Below, piece by piece: positions 16,411 to 24,376 of a stretch of 48,859 nt of DNA (the first letter of the stretch is position 1; each line of letters opens with the position of its first letter). Under the pieces are notes generated by a model. It made no database searches and had not been told where the DNA came from. It saw only the letters and a program-made list of their open reading frames with translations. The DNA lies in the NCBI GenBank assembly GCA_017619275.1, contig JAFZSR010000047.1:1-48859 (forward strand), given 5' to 3'. This DNA is from Prevotella sp. (GTDB taxonomy: Bacteria > Bacteroidota > Bacteroidia > Bacteroidales > Bacteroidaceae). Made by a program: the position numbers and the translations under genes.

Positions 16411-17766
16411 ATGAATATCCAAGACCTCTACCGTCTCTACCAGCAGCACCCCTGCATCACCACCGATAGCCGCCAATGCCCCGAAGGAAGCATCTTCCTG
16501 GCGCTGAAGGGCGAGAGCTTCGACGGCAACCAGTTTGCTGCGCAGGCGCTGCAAAAGGGTTGCGCCTACGCCATCGTGGAAAAGCCCGAAGGTGGCACTG
16601 AGGGCATCAGCGGTCAATACATCTATGTGGACGACACACTGCAGACCTATAAGGACCTGGCCCGCGAGCACCGCCGACAGTTTAACATCCCCGTCATCGC
16701 CATCACCGGCACCAACGGTAAGACAACGACGAAGGAGCTGGTGAAGGCCGTGCTCAGCGAAAAATACAACGTGCTGGCCACCGAGGGCAACTTCAACAAC
16801 GACGTGGGTGTGCCCAAGACGCTCTTCCGTCTGCGCCCCGAGCACGAGATTGCCATCATCGAGATGGGGGCCAGCCACCCCGGCGACATCAAGACGCTGG
16901 CCGAGACCGCCGAGCCCACCTGCGGACTCATCACCAACGTGGGCTGCGCCCACCTGCAGGGATTCGGCAGCTTCGAGGGCGTGAAGAAGACGAAGGGCGA
17001 ACTCTACGACTTCCTCATTCAGCACCATGCCGACGGCCCCATCTTCATCAATGCCGACAGCGACGACCTGGTGGATATGATTGGCGACGAGGAGGACATC
17101 TGGCTCACGCCCTACAGCGCCGACCCCGAAAAGCAGTATGTCTGCATCTCGGCCGAGGTGGTAAGCTGCGACCCGCTGCTGAAGATTCGCTGGCGCCGCC
17201 CACTGATGGAGCTGGAAGAAACCGGGGCCTCGCAGAAGTGGCACAAGGTGCAGACCTACCTTATTGGAGCCTACAACATCTACAATCTGCTCGCGGCCAT
17301 CGCCGTGGGCATCAACTTCGGCGTCGACCGCAAGGCCATCTGCCACGCTTTGGAGAGCTACGTGCCCACCAACAGCCGCTCGCAGCTGGTGCAGACACCG
17401 CACAACCGCCTCATCGTCGACGCCTACAACGCCAACCCTTCGAGCATGATGGCGGCGCTGGAGAACTTCCAGCAAGTGGCCACCCTTGAGGGCGAAGAGA
17501 AAATGCTCATCCTTGGCGACATGCGCGAACTGGGAGCCGCCAGCGCCGACGAGCACCAGAAAATTGTAGATTTACTGAAGGTGACGGGCCTGCAGCGCGT
17601 GTGGCTGGTAGGCTCGGAGTTTGGCCGCACCCAAAGCAACTTCCGCAAATTCAAAGATGCCGACGAAGTGAAAGCCGAGCTGCAAATCAACCAACCCACG
17701 GGACGCCTCATCCTGATAAAGGGAAGCAACGGCACACACCTCTACGAACTGCCTCCGCTACTGTGA
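16411..17766 (+). CDS. murF: UDP-N-acetylmuramoyl-tripeptide--D-alanyl-D-alanine ligase
   Basis: Adds D-Ala-D-Ala to the UDP-MurNAc tripeptide, the last cytosolic step of the peptidoglycan precursor. The 451-residue protein has the N-terminal substrate domain (TTDSRQCPEGSIFLALKG), the ATP P-loop ITGTNGKTTTK at 98-108, the family sequence NFNNDVGVPKTLF, and EMGASHPGDI. The C-terminal domain contains VDAYNANPSSM and LGDMRELG. It lies apart from the dcw cluster, as is common for Bacteroidales genes of this family. The next gene begins 170 bases downstream behind its own promoter. Confidence 0.95.
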   Translation: MNIQDLYRLYQQHPCITTDSRQCPEGSIFLALKGESFDGNQFAAQALQKGCAYAIVEKPEGGTEGISGQYIYVDDTLQTYKDLAREHRRQFNIPVIAITGTNGKTTTKELVKAVLSEKYNVLATEGNFNNDVGVPKTLFRLRPEHEIAIIEMGASHPGDIKTLAETAEPTCGLITNVGCAHLQGFGSFEGVKKTKGELYDFLIQHHADGPIFINADSDDLVDMIGDEEDIWLTPYSADPEKQYVCISAEVVSCDPLLKIRWRRPLMELEETGASQKWHKVQTYLIGAYNIYNLLAAIAVGINFGVDRKAICHALESYVPTNSRSQLVQTPHNRLIVDAYNANPSSMMAALENFQQVATLEGEEKMLILGDMRELGAASADEHQKIVDLLKVTGLQRVWLVGSEFGRTQSNFRKFKDADEVKAELQINQPTGRLILIKGSNGTHLYELPPLL

Positions 17767-17890
17767 CACCACAGCACGGGGGCAGTTTCCGTTATACGCA
17801 GGCGAAGGCCTCCCATCTTGATACATCAGAGAAACGCGGTTTATTTAGAAAATAATTGCAAGAAAAATGCAATGTTTCGGTTTTTTTAAT

Positions 17891-17898
17891 TAATTTTG
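17891..17898 (+). promoter_or_regulatory. -7 box of the TonB receptor/OmpA gene
   Basis: TAATTTTG fits TAnnTTTG, 38 bases before the chosen ATG. Its position inside an open stretch from 17856 argues that translation starts at 17937 and not earlier. Confidence 0.65.
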
Positions 17899-17936
17899 CA
17901 AACAAATTGCACAATCAACTAATTAAAAATAATCTT

Positions 17937-20900
17937 ATGCAAAAGAGACTCTTTCTAATGGTTGCCATGCTGCTCATGCTAACGCTGGGCGCTATGGCAC
18001 AAGTCACCACGTCGAGCATGGCGGGCAAGGTGACGCTCGAAGGCTCTGACGATGAAATCATCGGCGCCACAGTGGTGGCCGTGCACGAGCCGTCGGGAAC
18101 ACGCTACACTGCCGTGACCAACGTGAAGGGTATGTTTGCCATCCAGGGCATGCGCTCGGGAGGGCCGTACAACGTCACCGTGAGCTATATCGGCCACCAG
18201 ACGAAAACCTTCCGCAACATTACGCTGCAGCTGGCCGAGACCTACAACCTGCCCGTGTGGCTCAGCGAGAACGTGAACGACATTGCTGAGGTGGTGGTCA
18301 CTGGCAACGCTTCGAAATTCGCACAGGAGAAGACGGGCGCCTCGACCAACATCAACAATCAGCAGATTATCAACATCCCAACGGTGAACCGAAACATCAC
18401 CGACGTGACGCGCCTCTCGCCCTATGGCGGCAATGGCATGAGCTTCGCCGGTACCGACGGACGTCTGGGTAACTTCACGGTGGATGGTGCCAACTTCAAC
18501 AACAATTTCGGTCTTTCCAGCGGACTGCCCGGCGGCGGCACCCCCATCTCCATCGATGCCATCGAGGAGATGCAGGTGGTGATCTCGCCCTACGACGTGC
18601 GCCAGACCAACTTCATCGGCGGTGGCGTCAATGCCATCACCAAGAGCGGTACAAACACCGTCAAGGGCAGCGCCTACATCTACTACAAGAACGAGAACAT
18701 GCAGGGTGACGCCATCGACCGCGAGCAGATTTCAGGCGCTCGCGAAAAGGACCAAAACACCATCTATGGCTTCACGCTTGGCGGTCCCATCATCAAGAAC
18801 AAGCTCTTCTTCTTTGTGAACGGCGAGATGGAGAAGACTCCGAAGGTGGTGACCCGCTGGCGTACCAGCGAGGACGGCGTAGCCGACCCCGACAGATACA
18901 TCTCACGCACCACCTATACCGACATGGAGACGGTGTCGAACTTCGTGCGCAGCCGCTACGGCTACGATACCGGCTCGTGGACCAACTTCCCTGCCGAGGA
19001 CAGCAACAAGAAGATTCTGGCCCGTTTGGATTGGAACATCACCGACAAGCACCACCTGGCACTGCGCTATAATTACACCAAGAACATGGACTGGCGCACA
19101 CCTAACGCCTCGTCGATGGACGGTGGCCCGCGCAAGGCCAACGCTCGAGTGTCGAAGTCGTCGATGGCCTTTGCCAACTCCTTCTATTCGCAGGACAACG
19201 AGGTGCATTCATGGTCGGTAGACTTGAACAGCCGATTCTCCAACAGTCTGTCGAACCAGTTCTTGGTCACCTACTCCAAGCTCGACGACGTGCGCGGCAG
19301 CAATTCCTCGGAGTTCCCCTTCATCGAAATCTTGAAGGACGACGACAACTACATGTCGCTGGGCTACGAGCTCTTCACCTGGAACAACGGTGTGCACAAC
19401 ACGGTGTGGAATGCCAAGGATGACATTACCTATTACTATGGCAAGCACAAAATTATGGGTGGTCTGAGCTTTGAGCACCAGATGGCCGACAACGCCTATC
19501 AGCGCAACGGAACGGGCTACTTCCGCTTCAACAGCCTCGACGACTTCCTCAGCGGAGCAGCACCCGAAACGGTGTGCCTCACCTACGGTTACGGCGGCGA
19601 GACCAACCCCGCTGCGCGCGTCACTTATAACAAGGCCAGCGCCTACGTCCAGGACGAGTGGAACGCTACCGACAAGCTGAAACTCACCTACGGTCTGCGC
19701 GTCGACGGACTCTTCTTCGACAATGGCGACCTGATGACCAACAATGCCATCAAAAACCTCGATTATGACGGACGCCACATCGACACCGGCAAATGGCCCG
19801 ATTCCAACTTCACCCTCTCACCCCGCGTGGGCTTCACCTACGATGTCTTTGGCAACAAGTCGCTGAAGGTGCGTGGTGGTACCGGTCTCTTCTCGGGCCG
19901 TCTCCCATTGGTGTTCCTCACCAATATGCCCACCAACGGCGGTATGGTGCAGTATCAGGCACAGATCACCGCCACCGATGCCTCCTATAAGAAACTCCCC
20001 GCTGCCGTGAAGGCTAAGTACGCCAACATCAGCGAAGTGATGCAGCAGTTCAGCCAGGCCAATGGAGGCATTACCACCAGCATCACCCAATTGCAGCAGA
20101 GGCTTTTCGACATGGGCTTCCCGAAGACAGTGAGACCCGAGGACGGCACCGTGCCCAGCACCATCTCTGCTGTGAGCAGCGACTTCAAGATGCCGCAGGT
20201 GTGGAAATCGTCACTGGCCGTCGACTACCGCTTCCCCATCAGCTTCCCCCTCAACATCACGGGCGAATTCATCTTCAACAAAACTGTGAACGCTGTCTAT
20301 ATCTCCGACTGGGCCACGCCCAACGTGGGTGGCTTTGCCCGCTTCAATGGCATAGACAACCGTCCCATTTATCCTGAGGGATACCGCACCAACACCAAGG
20401 CCTTCGTGCTGGAAAACACTGCCAAGGGCTACGGATGGAGCGCCAACGTGACGCTGACGGCTCAGCCCACAGAGCGCATCAGCCTGATGGCTGCCTACAC
20501 ACACACGGTGAACAAGGAGCTGACGGGCATGCCTGGCAACGATGCCGAATCGGCATTCTATTATGTGCCCACCATCGAGGGACCAAACAACATCAAGCTG
20601 CACAACTCGATGTGGGTCACCCCCGACCGCTTCGTGGCCAGCGCCACCATTCACGACAAGTGCCACAACCACTACTCCTTCATCTACGAGACCTGGCGCG
20701 GAGGCTATAACACCTCCTACATCATGGCCAACGACATGAACGCCGACTCGTACAACTACGACCTCATCTATGTACCTACCGACCAGCAGGTGGCCAGCAG
20801 GGAGTTCCGCTTCGTCAGTACCGACGATGCCGTGCGTTTCCTCGACTTCGTGCACCACAACAGCTACCTGAAGAAACATCAGGGCGAATATGCCGAGGCT

Positions 20901-21770
20901 TATAGCGCCTACAGCCCATGGGTACACCGCCTGGACTTCGGCTACAAGCACGACTTCTGCGTAAACGTGGGCAACACCTCGCACGATTTGCAGCTGAGCT
21001 TCGACATGAAGAACGTGCTCAACTTCTTCAAGTCGAGCTGGGGCGTAAGCAAGATTGCCAACCTCGACTACAGCACCAACCCCAACAACAGCGGACAGTA
21101 CTCGGCCATCTTGAAGTACGAGGGCGTGGATGCCTATGGTTACGCCACCTTCTCCACCCCCAAGACTGTCGACGGCAACGCCAAGGAGTGGCAGAGCTAC
21201 CACTCGCTCGGACAGTGCTGGTATGCCAGCGTGGGCGTGAAATACATGTTTGAAGGAAAGAAGCGCAACGACTGCGGATGCAACAACGACGGCGACACCA
21301 AGGAGAAAACCGTGTACGTGAAGGACAACCGCGAGCTGAACCGCCTGAACGACGAAATCAACCGTCTGCGCGCCCAGGTCACCGACCTGAAGAACCGCAA
21401 GCCCGAGAAGGAAATCGTCACCGTCGACAACAGCCGCGTGGTCACCTTCCCCTATCTGGTCAACTTCGCCGTAAACAACACCTCCGTGGAGAACCGCGAC
21501 AAAGTGAACCTGGAGTCCATCGCCAAGATGATCAAGAGCACGCCCGAGAAGAAATACAACGTCATCGGCTACGCCGACAAGCAGACCGGTACGCCCGAAG
21601 GCAACGCCAAGCTGGCCAGCGAGCGCGCACAGAATGTCTACGACATACTCATCAATCAGTATGGCGTGCCTGCCAAGCAGCTCGTGAAGGATTCGAAGGG
21701 CGGCGTCGACTACATGTACATGAACGACGAGCAGCTCTCGCGTTCCGTCATCATCACCGAAGTGAAGTAA
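17937..21770 (+). CDS. TonB-dependent receptor fused to an OmpA-like domain (Oar-type)
   Basis: Outer-membrane protein of 1277 residues. The start MQKRLFLMVAMLLMLTLGAMAQ is a clear signal peptide, and the promoter just upstream supports it. Domains in order: carboxypeptidase-regulatory-like beta-sandwich (about 25-110), TonB plug (VNRNITDVTRLSPYGGNGMS to VNAITKSGTN), a long beta-barrel, a short coiled coil (about 1145-1170, NRELNRLNDEINRLRAQV), and a C-terminal OmpA/MotB-like domain (last ~110 residues, with ASERAQNVYDIL). The last would bind peptidoglycan. No TonB box is obvious. This layout is that of Oar-like proteins in Bacteroidetes. A lipoprotein with BACON and OB-like domains follows after 18 bases and is probably its partner. 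The substrate is unknown. Confidence 0.88.
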   Translation: MQKRLFLMVAMLLMLTLGAMAQVTTSSMAGKVTLEGSDDEIIGATVVAVHEPSGTRYTAVTNVKGMFAIQGMRSGGPYNVTVSYIGHQTKTFRNITLQLAETYNLPVWLSENVNDIAEVVVTGNASKFAQEKTGASTNINNQQIINIPTVNRNITDVTRLSPYGGNGMSFAGTDGRLGNFTVDGANFNNNFGLSSGLPGGGTPISIDAIEEMQVVISPYDVRQTNFIGGGVNAITKSGTNTVKGSAYIYYKNENMQGDAIDREQISGAREKDQNTIYGFTLGGPIIKNKLFFFVNGEMEKTPKVVTRWRTSEDGVADPDRYISRTTYTDMETVSNFVRSRYGYDTGSWTNFPAEDSNKKILARLDWNITDKHHLALRYNYTKNMDWRTPNASSMDGGPRKANARVSKSSMAFANSFYSQDNEVHSWSVDLNSRFSNSLSNQFLVTYSKLDDVRGSNSSEFPFIEILKDDDNYMSLGYELFTWNNGVHNTVWNAKDDITYYYGKHKIMGGLSFEHQMADNAYQRNGTGYFRFNSLDDFLSGAAPETVCLTYGYGGETNPAARVTYNKASAYVQDEWNATDKLKLTYGLRVDGLFFDNGDLMTNNAIKNLDYDGRHIDTGKWPDSNFTLSPRVGFTYDVFGNKSLKVRGGTGLFSGRLPLVFLTNMPTNGGMVQYQAQITATDASYKKLPAAVKAKYANISEVMQQFSQANGGITTSITQLQQRLFDMGFPKTVRPEDGTVPSTISAVSSDFKMPQVWKSSLAVDYRFPISFPLNITGEFIFNKTVNAVYISDWATPNVGGFARFNGIDNRPIYPEGYRTNTKAFVLENTAKGYGWSANVTLTAQPTERISLMAAYTHTVNKELTGMPGNDAESAFYYVPTIEGPNNIKLHNSMWVTPDRFVASATIHDKCHNHYSFIYETWRGGYNTSYIMANDMNADSYNYDLIYVPTDQQVASREFRFVSTDDAVRFLDFVHHNSYLKKHQGEYAEAYSAYSPWVHRLDFGYKHDFCVNVGNTSHDLQLSFDMKNVLNFFKSSWGVSKIANLDYSTNPNNSGQYSAILKYEGVDAYGYATFSTPKTVDGNAKEWQSYHSLGQCWYASVGVKYMFEGKKRNDCGCNNDGDTKEKTVYVKDNRELNRLNDEINRLRAQVTDLKNRKPEKEIVTVDNSRVVTFPYLVNFAVNNTSVENRDKVNLESIAKMIKSTPEKKYNVIGYADKQTGTPEGNAKLASERAQNVYDILINQYGVPAKQLVKDSKGGVDYMYMNDEQLSRSVIITEVK

Positions 21771-21788
21771 CCTAATTTATTGACGATT

Positions 21789-23531
21789 ATGAACAAGATA
21801 TTGAAATATTTCTGTGCAGGTCTGCTGTGCTGCAACATCGTTGCAGCCCTCACAGCCTGCTCCGACGATAACGACCCAACCTATCTCGACGAGATTCGCG
21901 TGTCGTCATCCTACGTGGCCATACCGCAGAATGGCGGCTCCACCACCATCACCCTCACCACTACAGGCCAATGGATCTTCGAAAACCAGATGTGGATTGT
22001 CGGAAAGGACACCACGATTGCCCCCACCCCACAGTGGCTCACCGTCAGCGCCGTCAGCGGTGCAGCCGGACAGACCCAGCTCACATTCTCGGCCGAGGGA
22101 ACACTCGACGGACGCACCTGCGAGCTGATTATCAACTCGGGCAATAAGGGGCAGCGAATCAACGTCATTCAGGGACTCTCAACCGTTTCTGAGGTTTCAG
22201 TGGCCGAGGTGATGGCCGGACCCGAGAAGACCTATCGCGTCACAGGTACCGTCACACGCATTGCCAACACCACCTACGGCAACTGGTACATGAACGACGG
22301 CACAAGCGACACCGACCTCTACATCTACGGCACACTCGACAAGGCGGGCAAGGCCGGTGCCAATAACTCCATCGACGCTTGGGGTATCGATGTGGGCGAC
22401 GAGATTACCATCGAAGGTCCCAAGCAACTGTATAACGGCACCGTAGAGCTGGTGAACGTCACCGTCATCAACATCAACAAGTCGCTCATCAAGGTCGACG
22501 CACTCTCAACCACCGACCCGCTGCCCGCCGAGGGTGGCGAGGTGACGGCCACCATTAGTTGCAAGGGCGACGGCATCAGCGTTGTCATCCCCGACGAGGC
22601 CAAGGACTGGATCTCCATCTCAGCACTCAACGGCAGCGACATCTCCTTCCGCGTGCTGCCCAACAGTGGAGACTACCGCAAGGCCACCATCACCTTCATC
22701 ACCTACAGCGACGGCAAGCAGTACACCGCACAGGCCACCATCGCCCAGCAAGCCAAGGCCGACGCTCCTGGCTCCGAGGCTAAGCCTTTCACCGTGGCCG
22801 AAGCCATCGCCAAGTGCATCGAGCAGGGCAGTACCGCCAGCGACCAGACGTTCTATGCCAAGGGCATCATCAGCAGCATCAAGGAGGTCAGCACCAGCTA
22901 TGGCAACGCCACGTTCAACATCAGCGACAACGGGCAGGACGTGAACGCCCTCACCTGCTTCCGCGCCAAGTACGTGGGTAACGAGGCCTTCACAGCCGAG
23001 GACCAGATTGCCGTTGGCGACGAGGTGGTGGTTTGCGGCAAGCTGGTGAACTACACCGACAAGGACGGTAATACCACGCCCGAATTTACGCAGGGCTGCT
23101 ACATCGTCAAGCTGAAGAAGGGTGGCTCATCAGGCGGCACCGCCGGTACGCTGGCACAGCCCTTCACACCCGCCGAGGCCAACGCCTTCTGCCAGTCGCT
23201 GGGCGAGGGCAACACCTCCGACACCGACTACTACGTAAAGGGAAAGATCATCGAGATCACCGACAACAACCAGTTCGGCACGCAGTATGGCAACTGCACC
23301 TTCTACATCTCGACCGACGGCACCGACAGCGCCGAAAAGTTCTATGTCTTCCGCACCCTCTACCTGGGCAACGTGAAATACACCGACGACAGCTGGCTCA
23401 AACCCAAGGCTGGCGACGAGGTCATCGTCTGTGGCAAGTTCACCCTCTACAAAGACAAGAACGGCAACCTGGTGCCCGAAACCTCGGCCAACAACAGCTA
23501 CATCTACTCCCTCAACGGGAAGACAAACTAG
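21789..23531 (+). CDS. BACON/OB-fold lipoprotein
   Basis: Predicted exported lipoprotein of 580 residues. The lipobox LTAC places the acylated cysteine at residue 24. I chose the ATG at 21789; a TTG three codons earlier is also open. Two BACON-like beta-sandwiches are visible (around residues 35-125, PQNGGSTTITLTTTGQWIF, and around 245-320). Three OB-fold-like repeats alternate with them: one near 130-230 (YRVTGTVTRIANTTYGNWYM) and two in the C-terminal half with shared patterns (TFYAKGIISSIKE, DYYVKGKIIEITD; VGDEVVVCGKL, AGDEVIVCGKF). Such lipoproteins usually face the cell surface and bind glycans or other ligands. It lies just downstream of the TonB receptor/OmpA gene. A strong terminator follows. 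Confidence 0.82.
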   Translation: MNKILKYFCAGLLCCNIVAALTACSDDNDPTYLDEIRVSSSYVAIPQNGGSTTITLTTTGQWIFENQMWIVGKDTTIAPTPQWLTVSAVSGAAGQTQLTFSAEGTLDGRTCELIINSGNKGQRINVIQGLSTVSEVSVAEVMAGPEKTYRVTGTVTRIANTTYGNWYMNDGTSDTDLYIYGTLDKAGKAGANNSIDAWGIDVGDEITIEGPKQLYNGTVELVNVTVININKSLIKVDALSTTDPLPAEGGEVTATISCKGDGISVVIPDEAKDWISISALNGSDISFRVLPNSGDYRKATITFITYSDGKQYTAQATIAQQAKADAPGSEAKPFTVAEAIAKCIEQGSTASDQTFYAKGIISSIKEVSTSYGNATFNISDNGQDVNALTCFRAKYVGNEAFTAEDQIAVGDEVVVCGKLVNYTDKDGNTTPEFTQGCYIVKLKKGGSSGGTAGTLAQPFTPAEANAFCQSLGEGNTSDTDYYVKGKIIEITDNNQFGTQYGNCTFYISTDGTDSAEKFYVFRTLYLGNVKYTDDSWLKPKAGDEVIVCGKFTLYKDKNGNLVPETSANNSYIYSLNGKTN

Positions 23532-23557
23532 GGATTCCTCTTTCCCCCATCCTCTCC

Positions 23558-23599
23558 AATCCGGATTGCCTTGGCAGTCCGGATTTTTTTGTTTTTTTG
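23558..23599 (+). terminator. Rho-independent terminator
   Basis: Twelve-bp stem (from 23558, AATCCGGATTGC-type arm, with the complementary arm ending at 23585, one G-U pair), tight 4-base loop, then a long T-tract. It ends the TonB receptor/lipoprotein operon. Confidence 0.92.
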
Positions 23600-23738
23600 A
23601 ATTAATTCTTGATGGTTGCGCAGCCCTTATCCGGGGAATGGCTGCGCATTGTTCTTGTAATATATGGAAATAATATATTTTAACATTATGCAGGATGAAA
23701 ATATAAGGGAAAAAATTCGTAAATAAAAAATAATTTAC

Positions 23739-23746
23739 TACTTTTG
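23739..23746 (+). promoter_or_regulatory. -7 box of the DUF2795 gene
   Basis: TACTTTTG matches TAnnTTTG, 35 bases before the ATG. The 130 bases before it hold a 9-bp inverted repeat (TGCGCAGCC with GGCTGCGCA, about 23625-23650) of unknown role. Confidence 0.65.
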
Positions 23747-23781
23747 CGGCCTAATTTAGCAACACTAACAATTTAACCACT

Positions 23782-24003
23782 ATGTATTGGACACTTGAAC
23801 TGGCTTCAAAACTGGAAGACGCACCTTGGCCCGCCACCAAGGAAGAATTAATAGACTATGCCATTCGCTCCGGGTCGCCCCTCGAAGTGCTGGAAAACCT
23901 GCAAGAAATAGAAGACGAGGGCGACATCTACGAAAGCATCGAAGACATCTGGCCCGACTATCCCACCAAGGAAGATTTCTTGTTCAACGAGGATGAGTAT
24001 TAA
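23782..24003 (+). CDS. DUF2795 family small protein
   Basis: A 73-residue acidic cytosolic protein. It has the pattern of the DUF2795 family common in Bacteroidetes: WPATKEELIDYAIRSGSPLE in the middle, then a very acidic C-terminus rich in Asp and Glu with Trp and Tyr (DIWPDYPTKEDFLF). No catalytic residues are apparent and the function is unknown. It forms a single-gene unit with its own promoter and a strong terminator, and its length is normal for the family. Confidence 0.85.
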   Translation: MYWTLELASKLEDAPWPATKEELIDYAIRSGSPLEVLENLQEIEDEGDIYESIEDIWPDYPTKEDFLFNEDEY

Positions 24004-24025
24004 GCCTTAGGTTTTTTCTAGATTA

Positions 24026-24069
24026 AGCGAGACAAGCAAAATTCAACTGCTTGTCTCGCTAGTTTTTTA
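24026..24069 (+). terminator. Rho-independent terminator of the DUF2795 gene
   Basis: Perfect 13-bp stem AGCGAGACAAGCA (24026-24038) with its complement at 24048-24060, 9-base loop, followed by AGTTTTTT. Confidence 0.93.
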
Positions 24070-24094
24070 TAACCGCAAGTCATACGTCAACAAC

Positions 24095-24206
24095 GCTTCG
24101 GACACGCAGAAATTCTTCAAACTACGTCGTGGTTTTTATAAACTACGACGTAGTTTATAAAAACTGCGTCACGGTTTATATAGACCGCGTCGCAGTTTAA
24201 ACAAAT
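24095..24206. repeat. 112-bp dispersed element A, copy 1 (four palindromic units)
   Basis: Shares its whole 112-base length with 42430-42541. After a leader (GCTTCGGACACGCA) it contains four imperfect palindromes of about 17 bases on the plan AAACTACG-N-CGTAGTTT, spaced about 22 bases apart by AT-rich linkers (TATAAA type). The second unit here is a perfect palindrome. It follows the terminator of the DUF2795 gene. Confidence 0.9.
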
Positions 24207-24361
24207 TAAAGACCGTTCAACACATTTACACATGCCATAGCCACGGTTGTCTTGATGGTCTTATAAGTCTTTGACTGCCCCGTCAATGTGACGAGGACGA
24301 GCAGAAAGGCTACGGGTAGGCGAGCTATGCTCGGGAATGCGGTAATGACGGTTTGCTTCAT
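24206..24361 (-). pseudogene. 51-residue remnant of a TlpA-like family gene
   Basis: The minus-strand frame starts MKQTVITAF and continues into LLVLVTLTGQS. This is the signal peptide of the neighbouring gene (MNKKIIITALLALVTLSGQAQ) with 11 extra residues (FPSIARLPVAF) inserted at the ITA junction. After the signal peptide there are only about 20 unrelated residues before a stop, so the mature protein is lost. It looks like the start of a third paralogue of the two thioredoxin-fold genes upstream. It could still encode a tiny exported peptide. Confidence 0.55.
24305..24339. repeat. Dispersed repeat E, copy 1, inside a signal peptide
   Basis: The sequence AAAGGCTACGGGTAGG, then CGAGCTATGCTCGGGAATG, accounts for a 33-base in-frame insertion in the signal peptide of the remnant gene. 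Shorter versions occur at 27644-27667 and 35420-35445. The core CGAGCTATGCTCG is nearly palindromic. Confidence 0.7.
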
Positions 24362-24376
24362 TGTTCTTATTATTGT

